A stretch of 64,000 nucleotides of DNA from CAYUVA01 sp964448115 [NCBI: uncultured bacterium] (GTDB lineage: Bacteria > CAYUVA01). The notes under the pieces are model-generated. The model ran no database searches, was not told where the DNA came from, and worked only from the letters and a program-made list of their open reading frames with translations. Shown in pieces: positions 18,216 to 28,034 of this stretch; the stretch's first letter is position 1; each line of letters begins with the position of its first letter. Location of the stretch: assembly GCA_964448115.1 (NCBI GenBank), contig CAYUVA010000010.1, positions 7,010-71,009 on the forward strand. The letters are read 5' to 3'. The position numbers and the translations under genes are program-made.

Positions 18216-19850
18216 ATGGATCAACGCACCGCAATCATAATCTTGGTTATCTTGATCCTGGCTCATGCTGTGCTCAACTCGGTATGGCTGCGCGCTGATG
18301 AACAACTAGCTCACACCGATTTTCACTTCCACATCCTAAGCGCCCTTCGGAACTACGATATTATGACCGGCAGCATCTGCCAGAAAACCACGGTGCCCAA
18401 TCAAGGCTACCCTCCACTTGCCTACCTGGCACCACTGCCTTTTATGACCCTATTGGGGCGAACCGATGATGCAGCCTGTTATGCGTCGATATTATGGATG
18501 GCGATTCTTGTAATCTTTACCTATCTTATCGGAACACGATTAGGGAACCGAGCGGTCGGTCTTGTGGCAGCCTTCTTGGTGAGTACTTACCCGATGATAT
18601 TCGGCATGTCTCGTCAATGCTGGCCAGATCTCGCACTGGCAGCCATGGTTACCGTCTCGGTTTATCTTCTTCTAGCCTCCGAGTTGATGACCAGAAGGAG
18701 CATAGTCATTCTGCTCGGAGTTTTTATGGGGGCTTCGGCACTCTCCAAGATACCCTGGTTCATCTTCGTAGAGCCGCTGCTTATAGTGATCCTAATCTAT
18801 GGCTGGATGGTCAAGTCATCGAACCGAGCCGACATACTAGCAAATATCTTCATTAGCCATTCTATTGCCTTTGTGGTCGCGCTGCCCTGGTATTTGGGCA
18901 ATCTTTTTTATGCTTTTCAGTTCGCCAGCGATACAGCAAAAAAAGGTGTAGGCGATGATCCCCAGAGTATTCTCTCCATAAGTGGTCTTTTGCATTACCT
19001 AAAGTTGATGATAGAGACGCAGGTATCACTGTTATATTTTTTAGCATTTATGCTGGCCATCTTATTTTTAGTCATCCGATTCAAGAGCTCAATCCATGAA
19101 AACGAGCAGGGAGGTTTTCCCTTACTTATCGTAATCTTGTGGGTAGTGGTTCCTTATGTCATTTTCTCGCTATTTACCCATAGGTTTCCCCGCTATACGC
19201 TTCCATACCTGCCCGCGGTCGCTTTGCTCACCAGTCTGGGGTTGAACCTGATACCCTGGCAAAAAATAAGAAATCTGATCATAATGGCGACCGCTATCTT
19301 GGGGGCATTGCAGTTTGCCTGCTACAGCTTCGACCTCGGCAAGCTCTCCCAGGTTCATCTAAGACTGGAGCCGCTGGGAATCGTTGCCTATCACCCAACC
19401 GGCTTTCTATGGCAGCGAGCCGCTTATCAACCGCAAGATCAAGGCGCGCATATAGCAACCATCAAGGATATCCTAACCGCTATCTCAAACGATTGGAACC
19501 AGAAAGCCGAGACCGCAGATGTGCGGATTCTGTTCAACAACTCGCTGGCGAATGCGATTACCTTTAATCATTACCGGGCGCTTCTTTGTATCACCAACCT
19601 CGAGGTATCGCCCCTGGAGGACTGCAAAGGCTCTCCCATACCGATACTATTCCAAGCTGATTATCTTCTGCTGTCCAACGAGCATGGCTATAGCGAACAA
19701 TTCGGATACCTGGCTGAGAAGCCCCTTAAGGCGATTGAGTTTATCAAGGGCAAGGGCGAACATGCCTTTTATGAGCACTTCGAGCAGCTACAAACCTGGC
19801 AGTTCGATGATAGCAACATCGAGATCGGCTTGTATAAAAGGAGATTTTAA
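18216..19850 (+). CDS. GT-C membrane glycosyltransferase (family 39/ArnT-like)
   Basis: 544 residues with about ten hydrophobic helices. The first starts near residue 6, and an early periplasmic loop (ADEQLAHTDFHFHILSAL) places acidic residues where GT-C enzymes bind the polyprenyl-phosphate sugar. GYPPLAYLAPLPFM, the next helix turn and the HRFPRYTLPYLPAVALL segment match the PMT_2-type fold. The C-terminal 150 residues are soluble. It lies 48 bases after the patatin stop, with no terminator seen between. The sugar and acceptor are unknown. It is one of four such enzymes in the window. Confidence 0.75.
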   Translation: MDQRTAIIILVILILAHAVLNSVWLRADEQLAHTDFHFHILSALRNYDIMTGSICQKTTVPNQGYPPLAYLAPLPFMTLLGRTDDAACYASILWMAILVIFTYLIGTRLGNRAVGLVAAFLVSTYPMIFGMSRQCWPDLALAAMVTVSVYLLLASELMTRRSIVILLGVFMGASALSKIPWFIFVEPLLIVILIYGWMVKSSNRADILANIFISHSIAFVVALPWYLGNLFYAFQFASDTAKKGVGDDPQSILSISGLLHYLKLMIETQVSLLYFLAFMLAILFLVIRFKSSIHENEQGGFPLLIVILWVVVPYVIFSLFTHRFPRYTLPYLPAVALLTSLGLNLIPWQKIRNLIIMATAILGALQFACYSFDLGKLSQVHLRLEPLGIVAYHPTGFLWQRAAYQPQDQGAHIATIKDILTAISNDWNQKAETADVRILFNNSLANAITFNHYRALLCITNLEVSPLEDCKGSPIPILFQADYLLLSNEHGYSEQFGYLAEKPLKAIEFIKGKGEHAFYEHFEQLQTWQFDDSNIEIGLYKRRF

Positions 19851-19877
19851 CCTCAAATAGATATCTGATCTTAAATA

Positions 19878-19904
19878 TTGAAAAATTGTTCTAATGTTTA
19901 TAAT
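19878..19904 (+). promoter_or_regulatory. Possible promoter of the TPR kinase gene
   Basis: TTGAAA (19878-19883) and a perfect TATAAT (19899-19904) lie 52 bases before the ATG at 19957. The 15-base spacer is short, so strength is uncertain. Confidence 0.35.
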
Positions 19905-19956
19905 ATGAGTTATCGAGCATCAGGATGATCGGTCGCTTATTCAATAAGAGGGGTCT

Positions 19957-22245
19957 ATGTTAAAACAATTCAAAGATTATCGTATCCAGAAGCTCTTGGG
20001 CAAGGGCGGTATGGCAGAGGTTTACTTGGCTAGGAGTTCTAGCCTGCAAAAAGCGGTCGCCCTGAAGATACTTCCCTCCTTCGGAGCAGATGATCCCCAG
20101 TTCATAAGTCGCTTTAAGCATGAGATCAAGGCGCATTCCTCGCTGGATCATCCCAATATCGTCAAGGTCTATGAGGGTGGCGAACACGAGGGGCAGCTTT
20201 ATTTTGCCATGGAGTATATAGATGGTTGGACGGTAAGCGAATTCCAGAGAAAGTATGGCAATATCATACCGCCGATAGCTTCTTTCATCTGCAAGGAGGT
20301 GCTAAAAGGACTCAAGCACTCGCATGAAAGCGGGGTCATTCATCGAGATATCAAGCCGGCTAATATCATGATCTCACGCAATGATGGACAGGTAAAGATA
20401 GCTGACTTCGGACTGGTCAAAGCAGAAGACCTGACCATGCTCACCCGCACCGGTGAGATCCTGGGCACACCCTGCTATATGTCTCCCGAACAGGCATCAG
20501 GGGAACAGGTGGATCATCGCACCGACCTTTATTCACTGGGAGTCATGCTCTATGAGATGCTAAGCGGAGTACAGCCATTTTACGATACCAGCCTGCAATC
20601 TATACTCAGAAAAGCAGCCATGAATGAATACAAGCCGCTGTGGGAGATAGACCTGATTACCCCCTTCGAGTTCCATCCTATCGTGGAGCGGCTCATGTCA
20701 AAGAATCCAAGCGACAGGTATGCCAACGCCGACGAGGCGCTGAAAGCGATCAAGGAGATCTGCGGCATGTTCGGGAATCTCTCCAGCCAGGACTACTTTC
20801 GCATATTCATCACCAATCCCTCATTCTTCATCAAGCAGATAAACGAGCTGATGTCCAATAAGTACCTGGACTACGCAAAAAGGATCTATGAGCGAAGCAA
20901 GACAAACATCGGATATGCCCTGCTGGAGGTCAACCGGGCACTCAAACTGGATCCTGAGAATAAAGACGCACAAAGCTTCTACAAGAAATTGACCAATAAA
21001 AGCAATTTTCATCTTGAAGAAAAAACCGTCCCTCATCTTCAGGAGCTGGAGACCAGGATTGTAAAGGAACAGGAAAACTATAATTTACTTCTCTCGTTGG
21101 CTAAGGGACATCAAAACGAGGGGAACCTGACCAAGGCTTTCGTTTACTATAAGCGACTACAACGGCTGAAGCCCGGCGATGATTATGTGAGCTTACAGCT
21201 TAAAAACCTGCTTGGAAAAAAGGGAGTCGCCAGGGTGAAGCCGATTGACTATACACTGGTAATGCCGACCCAGAAATCCAATGCTGATGATAAACAAAAC
21301 CTAAAGCAACAATCGGCATCAAAGCCTGATGAGAAGGCTCCTATAGCTGAAGAGCCGATCCCGGTCGAAGAAGAAGACAAGAAGGCTCCCGATGTACGCG
21401 TGATTACTCCAGAGAACTTCATGGAGTACAACATCGAGCGCAGCCGAAGGCAGGCGGTAGGCTCTATACTTTTTAAAAAGTACATCATTATCGCTCTTAT
21501 AATAGCCTTCATCGGATTGGGGGGGTACTATGGGTACAAGTATCTACCACGAGACCTTCTCGATGATCTAAAAGAGAAACTTACATCCACACAAGAAAAG
21601 AAACTTGGAGAGAAACAAAGCTCCATTCCCTTCATGGAACTGTACGATAAGGCACAGACGCAATTCGCTAAAGGCAACTATGACAAGGCAATAGAGCTAT
21701 ACCAGGCATTCTTGAATCGATATCTGGATAATCCGATGATCGTTCAGTCAAAGTTCAACATCGCTCGTTCACTCAATTCGATGGGAATGAGAGAGGAAGC
21801 GTTGAATCACCTGAACGAGATCATCCAATTCTACAAAGGCTCATTCATCGAGGTCGATGCTTTGTACGAGAAGGCGATGATACTGATAAACCTGGGTAGG
21901 AAAAACGAGGCGGAAAGGGTATTCGATTATCTATACCAGAAGATTACCTTGCAGATACCATTCGATAAGCGCTATACCATGATGATGGCTAACGCCAATT
22001 TGCTAAGCGAGCTTAAGGATTATCGTAAGGCTTTGCTTAGGCTAGATTACCTGGTGGTACATAATCAAAGGCAACGCAAGATACCAGATGTTTACCTGAA
22101 AAAAGGGGAGATTTTACTTGCCTTGGAGGATTATACTGAGGCACGGCGGGCTTTTGAGATGACCAAGCTCGACTCGTCTCCGGGAAGCGCTGCCTACCAG
22201 GCTGCCTCCAGGCATATTCAAAGGCTGAACGAGGAATATAGATAA
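19957..22245 (+). CDS. Membrane serine/threonine kinase with C-terminal TPR region
   Basis: 762 residues. The kinase domain (1-270) is complete: GKGGMA (15-20), Lys37, HRDIKPAN (from 129) and DFG (150-152), with GTPCYMSPEQASG in the activation/P+1 segment. Residues about 300-420 hold TPR-like helices in the cytoplasmic part. One membrane helix (about 508-528) is followed by an outer region with further TPR repeats (AQTQFAKGNYDKAIELYQAF, EEALNHLNEIIQFY, GEILLALEDYTEARRAFEMT). The topology is that of a receptor kinase with a protein-binding periplasmic sensor, perhaps resembling a YfgL/BamD-type scaffold. It is monocistronic and convergent with the beta-helix gene. Its ligand and substrates are unknown. 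Confidence 0.88.
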   Translation: MLKQFKDYRIQKLLGKGGMAEVYLARSSSLQKAVALKILPSFGADDPQFISRFKHEIKAHSSLDHPNIVKVYEGGEHEGQLYFAMEYIDGWTVSEFQRKYGNIIPPIASFICKEVLKGLKHSHESGVIHRDIKPANIMISRNDGQVKIADFGLVKAEDLTMLTRTGEILGTPCYMSPEQASGEQVDHRTDLYSLGVMLYEMLSGVQPFYDTSLQSILRKAAMNEYKPLWEIDLITPFEFHPIVERLMSKNPSDRYANADEALKAIKEICGMFGNLSSQDYFRIFITNPSFFIKQINELMSNKYLDYAKRIYERSKTNIGYALLEVNRALKLDPENKDAQSFYKKLTNKSNFHLEEKTVPHLQELETRIVKEQENYNLLLSLAKGHQNEGNLTKAFVYYKRLQRLKPGDDYVSLQLKNLLGKKGVARVKPIDYTLVMPTQKSNADDKQNLKQQSASKPDEKAPIAEEPIPVEEEDKKAPDVRVITPENFMEYNIERSRRQAVGSILFKKYIIIALIIAFIGLGGYYGYKYLPRDLLDDLKEKLTSTQEKKLGEKQSSIPFMELYDKAQTQFAKGNYDKAIELYQAFLNRYLDNPMIVQSKFNIARSLNSMGMREEALNHLNEIIQFYKGSFIEVDALYEKAMILINLGRKNEAERVFDYLYQKITLQIPFDKRYTMMMANANLLSELKDYRKALLRLDYLVVHNQRQRKIPDVYLKKGEILLALEDYTEARRAFEMTKLDSSPGSAAYQAASRHIQRLNEEYR

Positions 22246-22272
22246 CGCCAAAACAGTTCTACTGCCGTCTGT

Positions 22273-24669
22273 TTATGGCATTACTGTAAGGTATGGCCAG
22301 GGGATACTGTGTTGCGCAACCGAATCCTTTGCCGACATACTAATAATCAGAGGCTCGGTAGTCATGCCCCCTGTAAGCTCCAAAGCTAAGCAGAATACAC
22401 CATCACCAGCCGCATAATCTCCGTGTGCACCTCTATCGAAGATAACCAGATCAAGCAGCTCATTGGCGTAGCTCAGCTCTACTCCCTCTAGCTCGTATCC
22501 TGGACCAGCTTGAGCAATCGCGAGCAAGTATAAGGTAGTACTCCCCATCTGGGCTTCATTAGCTAATACGAGCCCGCCAAGATAAAGCATTGGTCGATGG
22601 TAGTCTTTTTTATACCTTATCCTGCGAGAGAGCAGGCTCTGATTAGCAGATTGAAGTGCGCTCACTGCGAGATGAATCTGATCGTAGTTCCCTAGTTCAA
22701 GCTCGGATAGGAATGCATAGCTGCGGTTGTGAACATCCAAGCATGATACATTGTGCATATCAGGATAAGAGATGGCTTTATACTGGCTATAATAAACCCT
22801 GTAATCAGTTATTTCAGTATCGCGCATAGGTTGCCATGCTATTATATGCTCGCCCTGGAGGTCGTAGATTCCTGCATTCAAGGGTGCAAGCAACGACAAT
22901 TCTCCGTGTGGCTTTTTACTGTAGGGCTTGAATATGATCATGTTCAGATCGTTTGCCTTTTCAAGTTCCAGGGCTTGAATTATCATGAGCGGATTTGTGG
23001 TGCCCCAGTAATTCTCGGTAACATTTATGTTCCCATTACCCGATATCCTCAGCAGGCTACCATGCCAATCGTTTATTATATTATTTTGACGTATCTTCGT
23101 TTTCTTAAGCGAAAATTCATCCAGAAGGTTAAGGCTTATCTGTGTTCCTGTGTTATTCATCAGAGTATTGCTGATTATATCGCAACCAGTTTTCTCAAGC
23201 ATCAAGCCGCTGCCTTTAAACATTGAGTCATTATCTGCTATGGCATTTTCCTTGATTAGCGTGCGATTGATATCGGTCAGGTAAACCGCAGCTCCGACCT
23301 CGGTCATATTCTCCAGGATGAGATTGTTGGTTAGATTCATAAATGGAATCTTCTCGCAGTAGATGGCGCTGCCCCCCTGGCGGGAGCTATTATTGATGAT
23401 CAGGTTTCCGGCAATCGTTACCTCAGTGCCATATAGACATAAGCCTCCGCCGCTGATCATCGTTGAGTTATCAATAATTCTGGAATCGATGATGTAAATA
23501 TTTGAGCTATCATCGTACACACCGCCACCATAACTATGGGCATAATCGGTCATGTTAGCCGAGATATTGCAGTCACTTATAGAGCCAATAGAATTGGTAA
23601 GATGAATGCCACCACCAAGCATCTTGGTACGGTTATTTGAAATATGGTTCCTGGTCAGATGCACCTCGGAGAGATCAATTTCCATGCCACCTCCTGCCAT
23701 GCCAGATGTATTGCCTCGAATGATATTATCTTGAAGGTAAACCAAGGCTGAGTCGCCGATAGAGATGCCTCCGCCGAAGCGGGTGGAGCAATTGTAGGAG
23801 ATATTATTATCGCTGACTAAAATATTCAGTGAGCCTAGAAGACAGATTCCGCCACCCTGACGATAACAATCATTGCCAATCACTTCATTTTCTCGGATCT
23901 GGATGGAGCCACCGCGAACGAATATCCCGCCTCCGGAGCCATAGACGCTATAATTGTTGATAATACGATTACCCTCGATCAATCCCTCACAATGATAAAG
24001 ATATAGCGGGCTGCCGCTATCAGTGCTAACATTTCCATAGACCTGGTTGCCCTTGAACAAGATATTTGAGTACTCGGCATAGAGGGCATTACCTCCTTCA
24101 TTGCTGATGTTTTTGTAGATCTGGTTGTTTATTAGATAAGGTTCACCAAAATAAATCCGTAAGGCAGCGCTACTAACGCTTGAACATTGTGTTATGCTGC
24201 ATTCCCTTATCATCGGGGATGCTTGATCACAGTAAACACCAGTCTTTGCATACTCGATGATGCAGTATCTACAGATGCTGCCACTTAGGTAATTCAGGGC
24301 ATCATCCACCAGGGCATCCTTGGCGCTATCTTTGAATTGAATACCATTGTAATCGCCGCGCTTGGGTAAGGTCATGTTGGAGGTGAATGTTATCCTTTGT
24401 TCTGCGCTTCCTATCGCTATAAGCTCGCCAAATACGATCAATGCTGTATTCCTGGCAAAGCGTAGCGTAACACCTGCCTCTATGATAAGGCTTGCATTTA
24501 CATCCACGATGAGGTCGCCGGTTACGATATAGGGGCTTTGTGAGGTAGTAAATACCTCAAAACCTTCAATGATACCTTGTACCTCAGTATTGGCAGATGA
24601 TATTTCATAGAAGGAAATAATTATTAGGACGGATACCAAGATTATTATCGATTTTGCTATTACCTTCAT
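22273..24669 (-). CDS. Secreted right-handed parallel beta-helix (PbH1-repeat) protein
   Basis: 798 residues. A signal peptide (about 1-27, cleavage near SSA-NT) is followed by a long run of 20-25-residue beta-helix coils (about 60-560), recognisable by repeated G-G-G-I and N-x-I-x-x-N patterns such as NRTKMLGGGIHLTNS and RFGGGISIGDSALVYLQDNI. Family members include polysaccharide lyases, but no catalytic set is visible, so adhesion or glycan binding is equally possible. Residues about 580-690 resemble a fibronectin-type domain, and the end has FDRGAHGDYAAGDGVFCLAL, a GDG pattern also seen in the truncated gene at the left edge. It is convergent with the kinase gene. No anchoring motif is visible. 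Confidence 0.82.
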   Translation of the reverse strand: MKVIAKSIIILVSVLIIISFYEISSANTEVQGIIEGFEVFTTSQSPYIVTGDLIVDVNASLIIEAGVTLRFARNTALIVFGELIAIGSAEQRITFTSNMTLPKRGDYNGIQFKDSAKDALVDDALNYLSGSICRYCIIEYAKTGVYCDQASPMIRECSITQCSSVSSAALRIYFGEPYLINNQIYKNISNEGGNALYAEYSNILFKGNQVYGNVSTDSGSPLYLYHCEGLIEGNRIINNYSVYGSGGGIFVRGGSIQIRENEVIGNDCYRQGGGICLLGSLNILVSDNNISYNCSTRFGGGISIGDSALVYLQDNIIRGNTSGMAGGGMEIDLSEVHLTRNHISNNRTKMLGGGIHLTNSIGSISDCNISANMTDYAHSYGGGVYDDSSNIYIIDSRIIDNSTMISGGGLCLYGTEVTIAGNLIINNSSRQGGSAIYCEKIPFMNLTNNLILENMTEVGAAVYLTDINRTLIKENAIADNDSMFKGSGLMLEKTGCDIISNTLMNNTGTQISLNLLDEFSLKKTKIRQNNIINDWHGSLLRISGNGNINVTENYWGTTNPLMIIQALELEKANDLNMIIFKPYSKKPHGELSLLAPLNAGIYDLQGEHIIAWQPMRDTEITDYRVYYSQYKAISYPDMHNVSCLDVHNRSYAFLSELELGNYDQIHLAVSALQSANQSLLSRRIRYKKDYHRPMLYLGGLVLANEAQMGSTTLYLLAIAQAGPGYELEGVELSYANELLDLVIFDRGAHGDYAAGDGVFCLALELTGGMTTEPLIISMSAKDSVAQHSIPWPYLTVMP

Positions 24670-24782
24670 TTGAAACTCTTACTCGAAGTATATAGCATAA
24701 AAAATCTCGAATGATCCACAGATGGATAAGAACTAGCTAACCAAACGAGTAGATAAAGCTATTGAAGCCTACGAATAATAGG

Positions 24783-26207
24783 ATGACAGAGGATGGTAAG
24801 CGCCTGGGCGGCAATATCATTCTGCTCGGCTCAGCGCGAATTATCGGCGCCATATTATCATTCTTCGGCGTTACACTTCTTGCCAGGGTCCTGGGAGCAA
24901 GCGGATTTGGTTTGCTGAACTTCGGGCAGATGATCTTCGATCTTTCATCTATCGCAGCGGTTGTCGGTTTACCCATACTTGCAATCAGGGAGGTGGCCGG
25001 GGACAAAGGGCGCATTAGATCTTTATATGCCAATATCACCGTGATGCAGCTACTATTTGCCATTTTGCTCGCCCTTGTCATTTTGGTCTATGCTTTCTTA
25101 CTTGAAAAAGATGTAGCTACTAGGTGGGTTCTGTTCTGGTTCGCCATCTCGTTGATACCGGTGTCGCTTGATATAAACTGGCTTTTCACCGGCTTGGAGA
25201 GGCTAGATCTTGTCTCAGCGACCATTGTGATACGGATGAGCCTTTATGTGGCGCTTATCCTTTGGTTGATACGCAATCCGAACCATGCCTCAAGGGCTGC
25301 CATGCTCTCCTTTATTAGCCTGGTAATCACGGTTGCTGCTATGCAGATCTATGCACAATACAGGTATAAGATAATAAACTTTGCTGCCAACCTTCGCGCT
25401 TGTACAGGTATGCTCAAGGATGCCTGGTTCATGGGATTTCATATGCTAATAACTTACCTGTTTTTCAGGTTTGATATCATCGTGATCCGCTTTTTTCATG
25501 GTGATTCCCAGGCGGGTTACTACACGGCAGCCTTCAAGCTTGTATTTTTATTTTACATGTTCCACCAGGTGCTCAATCAAGCCTTTTACCCATTGATTAG
25601 CAGGTATTATCAGGAGACAAGGGGACGACAGTTCGACAGCATCGTGCAGATGGGAACCAAGTTGGGCGTAATCATAGCCCTACCGCTCTTTATTTGCACG
25701 TATTTCATAGCACCATGGCTCATTAACTTCGTATTCGGCGCTGAATATCAGCCAAGCATCGCCATTTTTCAGATACTGATAGTAACAACCCTGCTTAATT
25801 TTTCTGGTCTCATATTCGTTTCGCTGCTGAATGCGATGGATAAGCAGCGATTGAACGCCCGCAATGTGGGGATTTCTGTCGCCTTGAACATCGTGATAGG
25901 TATCATGCTGATTCGATATTATGGTTGCATTGGGGCTGCGATTGCCACTACCATTGCTCACCTGTTGCTATTTGTGCTCAACTTCAATTCATTGAGGCAT
26001 CTTGAGCCTATTCTAAAGGCAATCATCTCTGCGAAGCCGATAATAGCTGCTCTCTGTATGACCGCTATCATCGCAATCTTAACCATATTGCCCTTATCTA
26101 TTAGCATTATTATTAGCCTGATAGCCTTCTTTACGATTGTAATCGGGCTGGGTTATATCGAAGCGGGAGTTGTCTTGGGGCTTTTAAGAGGCAGACATGA
26201 TACATAA
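24783..26207 (+). CDS. Polysaccharide/oligosaccharide flippase (MOP superfamily, Wzx-like)
   Basis: 474 residues with about 12-14 helices. The N-terminus GGNIILLGSARIIGAILSFF and the following TLLARVLGASGFGLLNFGQM are characteristic of the polysaccharide-biosynthesis flippase family, which turns undecaprenyl-linked glycans across the inner membrane. The central segment with PLISRYYQETRGRQFDS also fits. ATG 24783 was chosen over TTG 24762, although neither has a good ribosome-binding site. It is divergent from the beta-helix gene and not surrounded by a complete O-antigen locus. The substrate probably belongs to the same surface-glycan pathway as the scattered glycosyltransferases. Confidence 0.85.
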   Translation: MTEDGKRLGGNIILLGSARIIGAILSFFGVTLLARVLGASGFGLLNFGQMIFDLSSIAAVVGLPILAIREVAGDKGRIRSLYANITVMQLLFAILLALVILVYAFLLEKDVATRWVLFWFAISLIPVSLDINWLFTGLERLDLVSATIVIRMSLYVALILWLIRNPNHASRAAMLSFISLVITVAAMQIYAQYRYKIINFAANLRACTGMLKDAWFMGFHMLITYLFFRFDIIVIRFFHGDSQAGYYTAAFKLVFLFYMFHQVLNQAFYPLISRYYQETRGRQFDSIVQMGTKLGVIIALPLFICTYFIAPWLINFVFGAEYQPSIAIFQILIVTTLLNFSGLIFVSLLNAMDKQRLNARNVGISVALNIVIGIMLIRYYGCIGAAIATTIAHLLLFVLNFNSLRHLEPILKAIISAKPIIAALCMTAIIAILTILPLSISIIISLIAFFTIVIGLGYIEAGVVLGLLRGRHDT

Positions 26208-26221
26208 TCTCCACTTCTTTC

Positions 26222-26248
26222 CTCTTTGTGTCTTCGTGTCTTTGTGGT
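26222..26248. repeat. CTTTGTG-type dispersed intergenic repeat, copy 2
   Basis: CTCTTTGTGTCTTCGTGTCTTTGTGG lies in the 58-base gap between the flippase and the VanZ-like gene. It is the same alternating unit as at 1203-1260, with GTG in place of GCG. Confidence 0.6.
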
Positions 26249-26265
26249 TAAATAACCATAAAGCC

Positions 26266-26688
26266 TTAAGCATCAAATACGCCCTTTGCTTTTTGTGCTT
26301 TTAAGAAAATAAAGATGATTCCCCCGGCGACTAAAGCACCAGCAGCATCAAAGAACATGTCGTTAAAGCTCAGATCCCTGCCGGGGACGAAGCCTTGATG
26401 TATTTCATCAACTACCCCATACAGTATAGCCAGGCTTACACTGAAAATAACCAATCCTAATCGCCCATAGGAAGGCTCTACCCTTGATAGGAGCCTGAAC
26501 CATAAGAAAGTGAGCAACCCGAATTCAAGAGAATGTCTTAGCCATTCGGGGAATATGCCTGCAAGATCGGGCAGCTCTCGCGATGAGAATATCCAGATTA
26601 AAGCCATGTAAATAACTAAAGGCAGTATGTGGTATAATATGGTTGAGCTGGACATGATCCTATATTTGAGATGACCTTTATGCGACAT
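26266..26688 (-). CDS. VanZ-like family small membrane protein
   Basis: 140 residues and four hydrophobic helices. The diagnostic segment is DEIHQGFVPGRDLSFNDMFF followed by DAAGALVAG, which fits the VanZ-like family; the LPDLAG..HSLEFGLLTFLW stretch also matches. VanZ confers low-level teicoplanin resistance, but the biochemical role of most chromosomal members is unknown. ATG 26688 was used; ATG 26655 is an alternative start. It is convergent with the flippase and divergent from the ECF sigma operon. Confidence 0.85.
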   Translation of the reverse strand: MSHKGHLKYRIMSSSTILYHILPLVIYMALIWIFSSRELPDLAGIFPEWLRHSLEFGLLTFLWFRLLSRVEPSYGRLGLVIFSVSLAILYGVVDEIHQGFVPGRDLSFNDMFFDAAGALVAGGIIFIFLKAQKAKGVFDA

Positions 26689-26768
26689 AGCGATTAAACC
26701 TTTTCCATTTCATTGGGTCTAAATTACTAGAGGAGCTTAAAATGCCCTCTTGAGCAGGATATAACCAA

Positions 26769-27362
26769 ATGCGCTCCGGGACAACATCGGAATCCGTAAA
26801 CTACAAGCAAAGCGAAGATGAGCTTAGGGAAAAGCTGGAAAAAGACCTAAAAAAGGGCTTCGAGATGGTGATAGAGACCTACAAAATGGAGATACACAGC
26901 TACCTGACCCGGCTTATGCGCAATTACCATGATGCAGAGGACGCCACCCAGGAAACATTCATCAAAGCCTATACGCATATAGAACGCTTCAAGTGGAATT
27001 GTCGCCTGAGAACCTGGCTCTACAGAATCGCAACCAACACAGCCTTTAAGGCGCTAAAAAAAAGCAAGAGATACGACCTGACTCCAGAAGTAGCCAGTAG
27101 GGAGATTTCCAGTGCCGATAATCCCACCTCATCACTCATAAAAGAAGAAGAACTACAATTGGTGCAAGATGCTATAAACAATCTGCCACCGAGACAGAAA
27201 GCGGTGCTTATTATGCGCCTGAACCAGGAGCTTTCCTTCGCTGAGATCGCCCAAGCTCTCTCCATAAGCGAAGGCGCTGCCAAGGCTAACCACTTTCAGG
27301 CAATAAAAAGCATCCAACGCAGGCTAAAAGCAATCTATAATGACAGGAGCGATCAAACATGA
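26769..27362 (+). CDS. ECF-type RNA polymerase sigma factor
   Basis: 197 residues. Region 2 is clear: HDAEDATQETFIKAYTHIER, then CRLRTWLYRIATNTAFKALK. Region 4 has LPPRQKAVLIMRLNQELSFA followed by the helix-turn-helix EIAQALSISEGAAKANHFQA. The 35-residue charged N-terminal extension is longer than usual. The ATG has AGGA upstream. Its TGA overlaps the ATG of the anti-sigma gene (ATGA), which indicates translational coupling and a cognate pair. It is expected to respond to an envelope signal, given the exported product of the third gene. Confidence 0.93.
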   Translation: MRSGTTSESVNYKQSEDELREKLEKDLKKGFEMVIETYKMEIHSYLTRLMRNYHDAEDATQETFIKAYTHIERFKWNCRLRTWLYRIATNTAFKALKKSKRYDLTPEVASREISSADNPTSSLIKEEELQLVQDAINNLPPRQKAVLIMRLNQELSFAEIAQALSISEGAAKANHFQAIKSIQRRLKAIYNDRSDQT

Positions 27363-28003
27363 GATGCACTAAAGTTCAAAAGGCGATAATGGAATACCAG
27401 GAGAGCGACAGGCGGCTGGATGGAGATTCACGCTTGGCAAAACACATTCAGAATTGTCCTGAGTGCAAGGAGTTCGCAAAGGACTACCGCAAAACGCGAG
27501 AGCTTTGCAAACAAGCCAAGCAAGTGGTGCCCATAAGAAGCGAATTCCTCGATTCGTTGAATGATATCGTGGTGGAGAAGACATCGGATAAGCCAAGCTC
27601 GATTAGGAGACCTAAAAGGATATTGGTGCCAGTCTCGATCGCATCGGCGGCAGCGATATTGATGGCTGTTGTGCTATATAGCGGCGTTACCAGGGATACC
27701 AACAAGAACGGTTATGATAATTACATATCACGGATCCTCTCCGTTGAAGATGCTACCCCTTTATATAGAGAGCTGACCAATTACCTGCAAGAGATGCCCC
27801 TAGAAAAAACGACCGAACTGCAATACCTATCGCCGGGAATAGAGCTTAATTCTTTTGATGAAGAGATTATCGATGATGAAGATATTGCTTTTAATGGGGA
27901 TAATCTTGATCCCTATATCATGTTGGAGGAGCTGGACAATAACCAGAGGGAAAAGCTCTATCATCAACTTGAATCTATCCTGAAAAATATGGGCAATGTT
28001 TGA
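27359..28003 (+). CDS. Membrane anti-sigma factor with zinc-binding (ZAS-like) N-terminus
   Basis: 214 residues. The N-terminus has CTKVQ...KHIQNCPECKEF, the H-x3-C-x2-C pattern of zinc-binding anti-sigma domains (a cysteine near residue 3 and H-C-C near 30-37). A single helix (about 82-100, VSIASAAAILMAVVLYSG) would anchor it, leaving an acidic outer C-terminal domain of about 110 residues rich in Asp/Glu. The overlap with the sigma gene supports cognate regulation. The C-terminal domain does not match a sensor I recognise. Release would require proteolysis or a conformational change; nothing here shows which. Confidence 0.85.
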   Translation: MRCTKVQKAIMEYQESDRRLDGDSRLAKHIQNCPECKEFAKDYRKTRELCKQAKQVVPIRSEFLDSLNDIVVEKTSDKPSSIRRPKRILVPVSIASAAAILMAVVLYSGVTRDTNKNGYDNYISRILSVEDATPLYRELTNYLQEMPLEKTTELQYLSPGIELNSFDEEIIDDEDIAFNGDNLDPYIMLEELDNNQREKLYHQLESILKNMGNV

Positions 28004-28034
28004 GATTAATTTGAACACATAAAAGGAGTCGAGG

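Noticed and set aside
22251-22274. AAACAG/CTGTTT inverted repeat between convergent genes as a bidirectional terminator
   Set aside because: Only 6 bp with a 12-base loop and no T-tract, so not supported.
22753-23226. 157-codon frame opposite the beta-helix gene
   Set aside because: No protein-like features; the opposite strand encodes clear beta-helix repeats.
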